The position numbers were made by a program, and so were the translations under genes. This document shows positions 19,753 to 27,870 of a DNA stretch of 64,000 nucleotides, piece by piece; the stretch's first letter is position 1; each line of letters begins with the position of its first letter. This stretch comes from Acetobacter vaccinii (GTDB lineage Bacteria; Pseudomonadota; Alphaproteobacteria; Acetobacterales; Acetobacteraceae). The stretch is from NCBI RefSeq assembly GCF_008365315.1, contig NZ_CP043506.1:1656001-1720000 (forward strand), read 5' to 3'. The notes beneath the pieces are model-generated. The model ran no database searches. It was given only the letters and a program-made list of their open reading frames with translations, and had not been told where the DNA came from.

Positions 19753-19783
19753 AAAAGGCGGTCCGTCTGGACCGCCTTTTTTG
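19753..19783 (+). terminator. Terminator of hpnH
   Basis: AAGGCGGTCC and GGACCGCCTT form a perfect 10-bp stem around a GTCT loop, followed by a run of T. It lies 52 bp after hpnH. Confidence 0.92.
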
Positions 19784-19964
19784 TATCTGCGGGCTCTCAG
19801 CCTCCAGGGTCAGGCCGCTTTGTGGCCGGGGCAGGCATACACCATGTGCATGGGGTAGGCGGGCTTTTCATGGGTGGCTTCGCTGGGGTTCCTCCCTTAT
19901 CCTGTTGCCCGCCACGCCGAACCTGGCGGGCATCTGGCCCACTGCAAGGCGTATTGTTGCTTCC

Positions 19965-21263
19965 ATGGCGTTTTCGATTCTTGTCATTGTTTTTCTGGTG
20001 CTTCTCAATGCCGTGTTTGCCATGGGCGAACTGGCGCTGATTTCCGTGCGTAAGCCACGGCTGGCCAGATTGCAGGAACAACGTGTGCGCGGTGCGGACA
20101 GCGCCATGCGCCTGGCTGAAAATCCGCAGATATTCCTGCCCACAGTCCAGATTGGCATGACCCTTGTGTCCATTCTGGAAGGCACGTTCGGCGGTGTGCG
20201 GATAGAGGCGCACCTGACCCCCATTCTGGAACAGTTTGCCATGCTGCGGCCAGTGGCCCCGCAGTTGTCCATGGTGCTTGTGGTGGTGCTGATCACCACC
20301 CTGATGCTGGTGCTGGGTGAACTGGTGCCCAAGCAGCTTGCCCTGCGTGAGCCTGAGGTCATGGCGGCCCGGCTGGCCTTGCCGTTGGAGATGCTGGCCA
20401 ACATGACCCGGCCGGTGGTGTGGCTGCTGCGCCAGTCGTCCAACCTTGTGTTGCGGCTTATGGGCGCGCGGGATGCGGTCAACCAGACTCTGACGGAAGA
20501 TGAACTGAAAGCCTACATTGCCGAAGGCGCACGTCTTGGCGTGCTGGAGCATGAAGAGCGCACCATGATCGAACGCCTGCTGCGGCTGGCGGACAGGCCC
20601 GTGCGCGCGATCATGACCCCCCGGAACGAGCTGTACTGGATCGACCGCTATGCGGGCCGTGGCGCGCTGGCGCGTGCTCTGCGGCAAAGCACCTATGCGC
20701 GGATTGTGGTGTGCGAAGGGGGGGTGGATAACCCCGTGGGGGTCGTGCTGGCCAAGGATATGCTCGACAGGGTGCTGGACGGTATGCCTGCCTCGATCGA
20801 GGCAGGGCTGCGCCCGATGGTGGTGGTGCCCGATAGCATCTCCGCACTGGATATGCTGGCCCGTATGCGCGGTATCCCGCTGGGCATGGCCTTTGTCTTT
20901 GATGAATATGGCGCGTTTGAAGGCATTGTCACAGCGTCTGACCTGTTTGACGCGATCGTGGGCGAAACCTCACACGAAACACAGCACCGCACGCGGGAGG
21001 ATGCCGCCCCGGCGCAGGATGCCGTGCTGCTGCTTGATGGTGCAGAATCCGCCGATGAAGTGAAAGACCAGCTTGGTCTGCGCGCCCTGCCGGACGAGGG
21101 CAGCTACCATACTCTTGGCGGGTTGATTCTGGCCCTGCTGCGGCGCGTGCCAGCCGTGGGTGACAAGGTCGCCTATGAAGGATGGCTGTTTGAAGTGCAG
21201 GAAGTGGAGGGTCGCCGTGTCTCCCGCGTGCGGGCCAGCAGGCAGGCTCTGGCTGAGAACTGA
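19965..21263 (+). CDS. CNNM/CorC-type hemolysin-family membrane protein
   Basis: This 432-aa protein has an N-terminal DUF21/CNNM transmembrane domain (about residues 1-170, with several hydrophobic segments and the LGELVPKQLALREPE motif), two CBS domains (about 200-335, containing IMTPRNELYWID and FDEYGAFEGIVTASDL) and a C-terminal CorC/HlyC transporter-associated domain. Relatives are linked to magnesium or cobalt efflux, and historically to hemolysin annotation. The ATG at 19965 is chosen because the membrane domain starts directly; 20 codons upstream read as leader. It appears to be transcribed alone. Confidence 0.85.
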   Translation: MAFSILVIVFLVLLNAVFAMGELALISVRKPRLARLQEQRVRGADSAMRLAENPQIFLPTVQIGMTLVSILEGTFGGVRIEAHLTPILEQFAMLRPVAPQLSMVLVVVLITTLMLVLGELVPKQLALREPEVMAARLALPLEMLANMTRPVVWLLRQSSNLVLRLMGARDAVNQTLTEDELKAYIAEGARLGVLEHEERTMIERLLRLADRPVRAIMTPRNELYWIDRYAGRGALARALRQSTYARIVVCEGGVDNPVGVVLAKDMLDRVLDGMPASIEAGLRPMVVVPDSISALDMLARMRGIPLGMAFVFDEYGAFEGIVTASDLFDAIVGETSHETQHRTREDAAPAQDAVLLLDGAESADEVKDQLGLRALPDEGSYHTLGGLILALLRRVPAVGDKVAYEGWLFEVQEVEGRRVSRVRASRQALAEN

Positions 21264-21300
21264 GGGTCTGCACCCTCTACCCTCTATTGACCGGGGTGAA

Positions 21301-21529
21301 GGGGGCTGAGACCCCTTTCGGGTTTCAGGGCGGAGCCCTAAAAAAGGATGGCAGCCCCATATCCATCGTCTTGGCGGCAAGCACCGTGGCATAGGCAACA
21401 AGCCAGAGCCTTATTCGGGGTGCGCCACCTCCCACCCTATCCTGTTCCCTAGATTTGGAAGGGCTGTGGTGGGGAGGCCACAGCCTCCGGCGTCTGTTCC
21501 CCAGTCTTGGTTGGGGTCTCACAGTCCCC
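21301..21529. repeat. Structured intergenic region with imperfect terminal inverted repeats
   Basis: The ends GGGGGCTGAGACCCC (21301-21315) and GGGGTCTCACAGTCCCC (21513-21529) are imperfect inverted copies of each other. Inside are AGGGC-N3-GCCCT (21327-21339) and GGCTGTGG-N8-CCACAGCC (21462-21485). No coding frame is convincing in this 337-bp gap between the convergent CNNM and slt genes. It may be an intergenic repeat or a MITE-like element, but copy number cannot be tested here. Confidence 0.35.
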
Positions 21530-21531
21530 AT

Positions 21532-21566
21532 AAAAAAGCGGACGCAGGGGTGTTCCCTACGTCCGC
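21532..21566 (-). terminator. Terminator of the lytic transglycosylase gene
   Basis: On the minus strand GCGGACG-TAGGG pairs with CCCTG-CGTCCGC around a short loop and is followed by a run of six T. It lies about 35 bp after the slt stop codon. Confidence 0.8.
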
Positions 21567-21600
21567 ATAGCGAGCGGTTACCAAGGTCTGGAAAGCTGCT

Positions 21601-23559
21601 TTAGTGCACAGTCCGGGGCATGGTGCTGGCGAGGGCTTTCTCGTCAGCAAAGTCAGGCCATTCGTTACGTGCCAGCGTTGCGAGAGAGGGGGCCGGGAGC
21701 TTCATCTTGGCGGCATAGCGCCATAGATAGGCCAGCGTATGGTGCACATAATCCCGCGTTTCGGCGTTGGGCAGGAGTTCCATGAACAGCAGGGGGTCGT
21801 CGGGGGTGTTGCCGCTGTTTTCCCAGTGGGCCAGGGCAGACGGGCCTGCGTTGTAGCTGGCCAGCAGGCGGATAATGTCGCCTCCGCGGGCCTCGGTATG
21901 GGTGTTCTGGCTGGTTAACTGGGCCAGATACTGCACATACCGCTGCCCGATATCGAGGTTGACCCCAGGGTCATACAGCGCCGAGACAGACTGCTCGAAC
22001 CTGTGGGACATGGTGCTGTGGGCCGGGCTGGTCACAAAGTCGGCGGTAATGGCGCGGATCTGCATCAGCCCATGAGCGCCTGCGCCCGAAACAGCCCGTG
22101 GGTCAAAGTTCGATTCTACCCGTGCCAGCGCATAGACCAGAGCCGGGTCCATGGTGAAGCCATGCCGGGGTTGCAGGTGGGGCAGAGGGGCATCATCCGT
22201 ATTGCTGGCCTGTGCGCGCAGGGATTCCTGCATTTCGCTGGAGAGGTCCTGCAGGCCAGCAGCCTTGGCGACAAGTTGGAAAGCCCGTGCCAGCGTCACA
22301 TCATGCAATGAGGGCCAGGCGCGGCGCATGGCGTTTTCGGCCATGTTTTGCTCGCCAACCTGGAGCAGGGCAAAAACCCGCCGCCCGACCTCGGTGCCGC
22401 CTACGGCTTCAATATCAATTTCCGTCAGCACGGGCTCGGGTGTGCTGGCAGGGGCTGTAGCCCGGCTTTCCTGCAAGGAGGGAAAGCCTGCAAGCTGGCT
22501 TGCTGGGGCTGGCTGGGCATGGGCCGTATGGTGGCTTGCCGGGTCAGCATTGAGCGTGTGGGCCGCCAGAATACCGTAAAAACTGCGGGTAAACGCGGCG
22601 GCATGTTGCAGCCACTGGTGCTGGCTGTGCGTGTCGCCCAGCTTTTCATGCGCGCGGGCGGCCCAGAAGGCGCATGTGGCGCGCATGTCGGCTGTGGCGT
22701 GCAGTGCGTGAGCTGCTTTTTCAAAGAAGGCAGCCGCCTGCGCGTAATCCTGCTTCTGCCACAGGGCTAGTCCGGTCAGAAAACCGGCCAGAGCATTCTG
22801 CCCATGGGAGAGGGAGGAGGCGTTATGGCTGATTTCCTGCGCCAGATCGGTATTGCCAGCGGCCAGCATGGCCTGCGCGGCTTCAGCCTGTAACTGCGCT
22901 GCGTAGGCTGGCTTCATACCGGGGGTAATGCTGATCAGGTGCAGGGCACTTTTGACCCCTTTTGGCCCCCAGCCTGTCCGTTCGTGCAGGGTGCGGTCCA
23001 GCATGGGGTTGCGGGTAAAGTCCTGCGCCTGAGGGCCAACGGCCAGCACCGCGTGTTCGGGTGCCAGATGCTCGTTTGACGGTGCAGGCGGCAGGGGGCC
23101 GCCCCGTTCGCCCAGCGTTGCAAGCCGTGCCCACAGGGCGGGAGCGTCGGCATAGCTGGCATACTGCTTCAGCCAGGCCCGGAGCTCGGTCGCACTGGGG
23201 TGGTAGGCCGGGTTCATGTAACGGCTGGCTTCGAGCTCACCCAGCAGGGTTGAGTCGGTCAGGTGGCTGGTACTGCGGATTGCCTCGGCAAAGGCTCCCT
23301 GGCGCTGCATACGGAAAATGGCACGGACCTGGGTGGCAATCTCGGGTGGGAGGGGCTTTGGAAGAGCAAGCTCGTCGCCTTCAGGAAAGGCTGGACGAGG
23401 CAGAACCATAGCCAGCTCTTCGCTGTGAGGCTCCGACCCGCGTTCCAGCGGCTTGGCATGGGCTCGCGTCAGGTTGACGCTTGCGCTGGCCAAAAGGGCG
23501 GCACCGGCCAGAAAGGCCTTGGCCGCGATCTGATGAGGGATTTGACCTATCGCTCGCAT
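21601..23559 (-). CDS. slt: Soluble lytic murein transglycosylase (Slt70 family)
   Basis: This 652-aa periplasmic enzyme cleaves peptidoglycan glycan strands to 1,6-anhydromuropeptides. It has a signal peptide (hydrophobic residues 10-28), a long helical superhelix region rich in alanine, and a C-terminal SLT domain with catalytic Glu482 in ARVESNF, then GAHGLMQI and the ASYNAGPSALAHW signature. The domain order matches Slt70 (E. coli, about 645 aa). The uracil-DNA glycosylase gene lies upstream on the same strand, separated by 213 bp. Confidence 0.9.
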   Translation of the reverse strand: MRAIGQIPHQIAAKAFLAGAALLASASVNLTRAHAKPLERGSEPHSEELAMVLPRPAFPEGDELALPKPLPPEIATQVRAIFRMQRQGAFAEAIRSTSHLTDSTLLGELEASRYMNPAYHPSATELRAWLKQYASYADAPALWARLATLGERGGPLPPAPSNEHLAPEHAVLAVGPQAQDFTRNPMLDRTLHERTGWGPKGVKSALHLISITPGMKPAYAAQLQAEAAQAMLAAGNTDLAQEISHNASSLSHGQNALAGFLTGLALWQKQDYAQAAAFFEKAAHALHATADMRATCAFWAARAHEKLGDTHSQHQWLQHAAAFTRSFYGILAAHTLNADPASHHTAHAQPAPASQLAGFPSLQESRATAPASTPEPVLTEIDIEAVGGTEVGRRVFALLQVGEQNMAENAMRRAWPSLHDVTLARAFQLVAKAAGLQDLSSEMQESLRAQASNTDDAPLPHLQPRHGFTMDPALVYALARVESNFDPRAVSGAGAHGLMQIRAITADFVTSPAHSTMSHRFEQSVSALYDPGVNLDIGQRYVQYLAQLTSQNTHTEARGGDIIRLLASYNAGPSALAHWENSGNTPDDPLLFMELLPNAETRDYVHHTLAYLWRYAAKMKLPAPSLATLARNEWPDFADEKALASTMPRTVH

Positions 23560-23772
23560 AGCCGGGCGGGTCTATGCGCTTGCCGTGCAAAAAGCAAGTT
23601 TTCTCTTTCCAAGCATCTGTGAGGTGCCGGGTAAAGACCGTTTTCCGGCACTGTGCAACAGTCTGACCTGTGGGGTGTAAATGCTTTGGTTTTCCAGACT
23701 ATTCCGGTAATTTCTTGCTGGTATTTCTTTGGTGCTGTGTCGGGCTTATTACAATGTGGAAAACTTTTGCTT

Positions 23773-24594
23773 TCACCCGTCCTGCCGCAATGTGTGCACC
23801 ACAAGAACAAGAGATTGCCATATTTCGCGCCGGGCTGTGGCACTGGCGCGTAACTGCAAGGGATGGGGCAGGCTGAGCACCGGCAGCGGGGGCAATGTGG
23901 GCAGGGTTACGCTGGTCCATTGCCGCCGTGGGGCGGGGGTGTCGCGGCCCAGCACCATGGCTGTGGGCATACGCCCGCATAGCAGCAGGCGGCGGGGGGC
24001 CAGCAGGGCTATGGCGCGGTGGAGAAAGGGCAGACAGATCTGTTGTTCCAGTGCCGAGGCCGGGCGGCCACCGGGCGGGCGCCAGGGCAGGGCCGTGGCC
24101 AGGGCCAGCTGGGCGCGGGGTAAGGGCAGTGGGGCCAGCATTTCATCCAGCAGGGCGCCGCAGCGGCCGGTAAAGGGTTGGCCGCTACGGTCTTCATCCG
24201 CGTCTGGGGCTTCGCCTATCAGCATCAGGGGGGCGTTGCGGGGGCCCTGGGGCAGCAGTGTGTGCATGGCTGTTGCCTGGAGGGCGCAGGCACTAAAGCC
24301 CGCCATGGCGGTATGGAGTGCCTCCAGACTGTCGGCCTGGGCAGCAAGAGCGCTGGCCTGGGCAACAGCATCGGAGGCGGCTGGCGCAGCATTGCGCCGG
24401 GTGGCGGGGGCACCAGCAGGTCTGTTAGCCATGGGGGGCTGTGCGGTCCGGGGCAGCGTCGGGGCCGCAGTATGAGGTACCGGCCCACGCAGGGCCTGCG
24501 GATTTGTCAGCCGGTGGTCAACCGGCTGGTCCATGACGGCGGCATCAATGCCCCATTCCGTATAGAGACGCAGAAGGGAAAACTCGGCATTCAT
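23773..24594 (-). CDS. Uracil-DNA glycosylase superfamily protein (family 4-like)
   Basis: This 273-aa protein has the UDG-superfamily motif LIGEAPDADEDRSGQPF, the following GRCGALLDEML, the ALPWRPPGGRP segment and a C-terminal HP motif (LPHPLQL). It would remove uracil from DNA. The N-terminal CxxC of classical family-4 iron-sulfur enzymes is reduced to a single Cys in SACAL, so the usual four cluster ligands are not all present; related alphaproteobacterial proteins look the same. The same frame is open far upstream to 26634, but that part is a shadow of the TPR gene; the ATG at 24594 gives a sensible N-terminus. Confidence 0.75.
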   Translation of the reverse strand: MNAEFSLLRLYTEWGIDAAVMDQPVDHRLTNPQALRGPVPHTAAPTLPRTAQPPMANRPAGAPATRRNAAPAASDAVAQASALAAQADSLEALHTAMAGFSACALQATAMHTLLPQGPRNAPLMLIGEAPDADEDRSGQPFTGRCGALLDEMLAPLPLPRAQLALATALPWRPPGGRPASALEQQICLPFLHRAIALLAPRRLLLCGRMPTAMVLGRDTPAPRRQWTSVTLPTLPPLPVLSLPHPLQLRASATARREIWQSLVLVVHTLRQDG

Positions 24595-24780
24595 CGTTCT
24601 GGTCTTATCATGGCTGGTCTGTCTGGCCAGCCTCCGTTGGGATTGGCCTGTCGGAGTGTTTGGCGGTTTTGCGTGGGCGGGGTAGAGAAAAGACAGCCGG
24701 TCATGTCGTTCCCTTTCACAGGGGGCGGAACGGCTGCTGAGGCCAGTTCGGTGCCGCCGCTCCAGCTCGATAGGGTTCTT

Positions 24781-26616
24781 ATGCTGTTTTGTCGCCTTCT
24801 GCCTACGGTTTTCCTGCTTTCCACAACCGTGCTGGGTGTTTTGCCTGCTGTTGCTTGGGGGGCGGATGCCGCCTCTGGCACAGGGGCCAGCACCCATGCC
24901 ATCGCCAGCGCAGGCGGGACCGCCACTACTGAGACCGGGTCTGTCGATTCGGGAGCATTCCTGCGCGGGATTATCGCCGCCCGCATGGGGGACGACCCAG
25001 AGGCCGCGCAGGCCTTTGCCGCCGCCCTGCGTTCTGACCCGTCCAGCACGGTGCTGCTCAAGCAGGCCTTTGTACACAGCGTTATGGCGGGGGACCCGCA
25101 GGCCGAAGCTCTGGCCCTGCGGCTTGGCAAGACATCGGACGGGGAAAACCTTGTGTCCGATTTTGTGCTGGGCAACGCGGCTGTTGGCAGGGACAAGTGG
25201 GCCGATGCCCTGCACCATTACCAGCAGGCGGCGGCTGACCCGCTGGCCCGTCTGATCCTGCCCCTGCTTCAGGCCTGGTGTGAGGAAGGGCAGGGTGAGG
25301 CTGCCAGAGCGGTTGCCGGGTTGCTGAAAAGCCAGACCTCGGTGCTCTCGCCCTTCTATGTGCTGCATGCCGGGCTTGTGGCGCATGTGGGTGGGCTGAA
25401 CGACCAGACTGGGGAATTGTTTGCCCGCGCCCAGAAGCTGATGCCGGGGTATGATCTGCTGCTGACCCGTGCCTATGCCGCGTGGTTGTGGAACCATGGG
25501 CGGCAGGACAATGCGCGGGAACTGCTGCGTAACCTGATAGAGGCCGACCCCGTGCTGGCTGTGGCGGGGCCGGAGTTGCAGGCCACGATTGCACGGCCCC
25601 CGGTGACATCCGCGCGGGAGGGTATGGCCCGCGCGTATGTGCTGACAGCGTATTTGCTGCGCCAGCAGGGGCACGAGCAGGGCGGGCAGACCCACGCGGG
25701 CAAGGGCGACAGCGCCATGCAGCCGCAGTTTGACGAGGCCGCCCGCCTGATGCTGGGTTTTGCGCTGGAAATGGACCCCAAACTGGCGGATGCCCGGCTG
25801 ATGCTGGCTGAAATTCAGGAAGATCAGGGGCATGAGGCCGTCGCGCGGGAAACCCTGCTGCACATCGCGCATGATGACCCGCTGGCCCCGGTTGCAACCC
25901 TGCGGCTGGCGATACTGGATAGTGCGACGGACAAGGCGGATGAAGCCGTTGCCCTGTTGCGTGGCCTTGACCGGCAAAGCCCTGACCAGTTGCTGGTGCT
26001 GCGGGAGCTGGGCAATGCCCTGTTCCAGCAGAAGGACTGGAAAGGGGCTATTGCTGTTTACAGCCGTGCGATTGACCTTGTTGCCAAGCAGAAGGGGGAA
26101 GACTGGCCCCTGCTGCTGATGCGCGCCATGGCGTACCACGAAATCGGGGACTGGCCCCATGCGCGTGACGATGCCAGAGCCGCTCTGGCCTATGCCCCGG
26201 ACGAGCCGCTGCTGCTGAACTTCCTTGGATATTCCATGGTGGAGCGGCACGAAAATCTGGCTGAGGCAGAAAATCTGCTTCGCAAGGCTCATAACCTTGC
26301 CCCGCAGGAAGCCGCCATAACCGACAGCCTTGGCTGGGCCAAGGTTGAGCGGGGTGACATGCAGGGCGGTCTGCCCCTGTTGGAAAAAGCCGTGGAAAGC
26401 ACGCCTGAAGACCCCGAGGTCAACTATCATCTGGGAGAGGCCTACTGGCGTCTGGGCCGCCATATAGAGGCGGTGGACCAGTGGAATGTGGCGCTGGGCC
26501 TGCACCCGTCGGAGGAAGATGCCAAGCTGATCCGTGCGGCCCTGCACCGTGCAGGCGCACCGGTGCCAGACGGTGTGGCCAGTGAAACCGTGCGTAAAGG
26601 AGAACACGAGCAGTGA
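24781..26616 (+). CDS. Exported tetratricopeptide-repeat protein
   Basis: This 611-aa protein has an N-terminal signal peptide (MLFCRLLPTVFLLSTTVL, likely cleavage after AWG) and many TPR-like helical repeats through to the C-terminus, clearest at residues 380-590 (for example ELGNALFQQKDWKGAIAVYS and NYHLGEAYWRLGRHIEAVD). TPR arrays mediate protein-protein contacts. The start at 24781 has AGGG upstream; earlier in-frame starts overlap the divergent glycosylase gene. Its stop overlaps the GTG start of ispE (GTGA), so the two are translationally coupled. Its role is unknown; cell-envelope assembly is a guess. Confidence 0.8.
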   Translation: MLFCRLLPTVFLLSTTVLGVLPAVAWGADAASGTGASTHAIASAGGTATTETGSVDSGAFLRGIIAARMGDDPEAAQAFAAALRSDPSSTVLLKQAFVHSVMAGDPQAEALALRLGKTSDGENLVSDFVLGNAAVGRDKWADALHHYQQAAADPLARLILPLLQAWCEEGQGEAARAVAGLLKSQTSVLSPFYVLHAGLVAHVGGLNDQTGELFARAQKLMPGYDLLLTRAYAAWLWNHGRQDNARELLRNLIEADPVLAVAGPELQATIARPPVTSAREGMARAYVLTAYLLRQQGHEQGGQTHAGKGDSAMQPQFDEAARLMLGFALEMDPKLADARLMLAEIQEDQGHEAVARETLLHIAHDDPLAPVATLRLAILDSATDKADEAVALLRGLDRQSPDQLLVLRELGNALFQQKDWKGAIAVYSRAIDLVAKQKGEDWPLLLMRAMAYHEIGDWPHARDDARAALAYAPDEPLLLNFLGYSMVERHENLAEAENLLRKAHNLAPQEAAITDSLGWAKVERGDMQGGLPLLEKAVESTPEDPEVNYHLGEAYWRLGRHIEAVDQWNVALGLHPSEEDAKLIRAALHRAGAPVPDGVASETVRKGEHEQ

Positions 26617-27515
26617 CACAGGCCTTCTCAACAACCTCTGATAACACTTTGGTTGAGGCCGCGCCCGCCAAGATCAACCTTTACCTGCATGTCACGGGCC
26701 GGAGGGAGGATGGCTACCACCTGCTCGACAGTCTGGTGGTGTTTGCACAGGCGGGGGATGTCCTGCGCTACGTGCCTGGTCCTGAACCCCTGCATCTGAA
26801 ACTGACCGGCCGCTTTGGGGAGACCTTGGGCGAATCTGCCGCAGGGCCGGATAATCTGGTCATGAAGGCCGCTGCCGCTCTGGCGACTGTCGGGGATGGA
26901 ACGGGCGTGCAGGGTGGGTGCCTTGTGCTGGAGAAAAACCTGCCTGTGGCGTCGGGCATTGGCGGTGGGTCTGCTGACGCTGCTGCTGCCCTGCGCCTGC
27001 TGGACAGGGCATGGGGGATCAATGCCGGGCAGCAGACTCTTCTGACATTGGCTGAACGGCTGGGGGCCGATGTGCCGGTCTGTGTGCTGGGGCATGCCAT
27101 CCGTATGGAAGGGATTGGTGAAGTGCTGAGCCCCGTGCCCGCCCTGCCAGAGTGCGGCATGGTGCTGGTTAATTGTGGTCAGGCTGTCTCCACGCCGGAA
27201 GTGTTCCGTCGGCGGCAGGGGGCATTTGCCAACCGGGCAACCATACCGGCAGGCTGGCCAGATGTGCAGGCTCTGATTGCGTTCTTGCAGGAGCAGACCA
27301 ACAGCCTGGAAGACCCGGCTTGTGACGTTTGCCCTGTGGTGAGCAAGGTTCTGGCCGATATCGCCGGGCAGGACGACTGCCTGCTGTCCCGGATGAGTGG
27401 CTCTGGTGCAACGTGCTTTGGTCTGTTTCCCACAGCGGAAAGTGCCCGGCAGGCTGCGGAGCGGCTGGCGGATGCGCATGATGCCTGGTGGGTCTGGGGC
27501 GGCGGCCTGAAATAA
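26613..27515 (+). CDS. ispE: 4-diphosphocytidyl-2-C-methyl-D-erythritol kinase
   Basis: This 300-aa GHMP kinase phosphorylates CDP-methylerythritol, the fourth step of the MEP isoprenoid pathway. Visible are PAKINLYLHV near the N-terminus (catalytic Lys), the ATP-binding loop PVASGIGGGSADAAAA around residue 108, and SGSGATCFG near the C-terminus. The GTG start at 26613 lies in the stop of the TPR gene. Together with dxs it supplies isoprenoid precursors used for hopanoids and quinones. Confidence 0.93.
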   Translation: MTQAFSTTSDNTLVEAAPAKINLYLHVTGRREDGYHLLDSLVVFAQAGDVLRYVPGPEPLHLKLTGRFGETLGESAAGPDNLVMKAAAALATVGDGTGVQGGCLVLEKNLPVASGIGGGSADAAAALRLLDRAWGINAGQQTLLTLAERLGADVPVCVLGHAIRMEGIGEVLSPVPALPECGMVLVNCGQAVSTPEVFRRRQGAFANRATIPAGWPDVQALIAFLQEQTNSLEDPACDVCPVVSKVLADIAGQDDCLLSRMSGSGATCFGLFPTAESARQAAERLADAHDAWWVWGGGLK

Positions 27516-27870
27516 CTCCGGCAAACTGGGCAGTTTGCAACTGACCGGCTGGGGATTTCTCAAATGGGCTGGCAGGCCATGCCAGCCTGTGTCCTCCGAG
27601 GCTTCTGTGCTCGGGAACGGGCAAGCGCCATCTGCTGCAGGCTAGCCGTAGGGGCGAAAGGCAGGCATGACCGCTGCCCTGCGTGCGGTTTCAGAAGTGT
27701 GGAAGTCTGTCCATTTGGAAGGTCGCAGGAGGTGTCACGTTGCTGTGACAGTATGAAGTAACCTGCGGCTGGATCGGCCAAAATCATTGAATTTGCCATG
27801 AATAAAATACATACTAATTGTAAATAAATTATTGGTTATTCTGGCAGATTTTTGTTTTGCAGGGCCAAAT
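27516..27870. other. Intergenic region with hairpins and two 16S-3'-end-like segments
   Basis: No gene is recognised in these 355 bp. The first part holds GGCTGGCA-N5-TGCCAGCC near 27570 and TGTCAC-N6-GTGACA near 27733-27750. Two segments, 27643-27654 (TAGCCGTAGGGG) and 27760-27775 (AACCTGCGGCTGGATC), are identical to adjacent parts of the bacterial 16S rRNA 3' end and are in the same order, but are separated by 105 bp and lack the anti-Shine-Dalgarno tail. The last 80 bp are AT-rich and should hold the promoter of the FIST chemoreceptor gene. A small structured RNA is possible but no family was identified. Confidence 0.4.

Noticed and set aside
24595..26634. Long minus-strand frame continuing upstream of the uracil-DNA glycosylase gene (to 953 aa)
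   Set aside because: It overlaps the plus-strand TPR gene completely, has Gln/His/Arg-rich shadow composition and shows no domain; the glycosylase N-terminus starts cleanly at 24594.
27516..27830. Signal recognition particle RNA, RNase P RNA or tmRNA
   Set aside because: The conserved cores of these RNAs (for example GGAAGCAGCC or GAGGAAAGTCC) are absent; only short 16S-like matches and hairpins remain.
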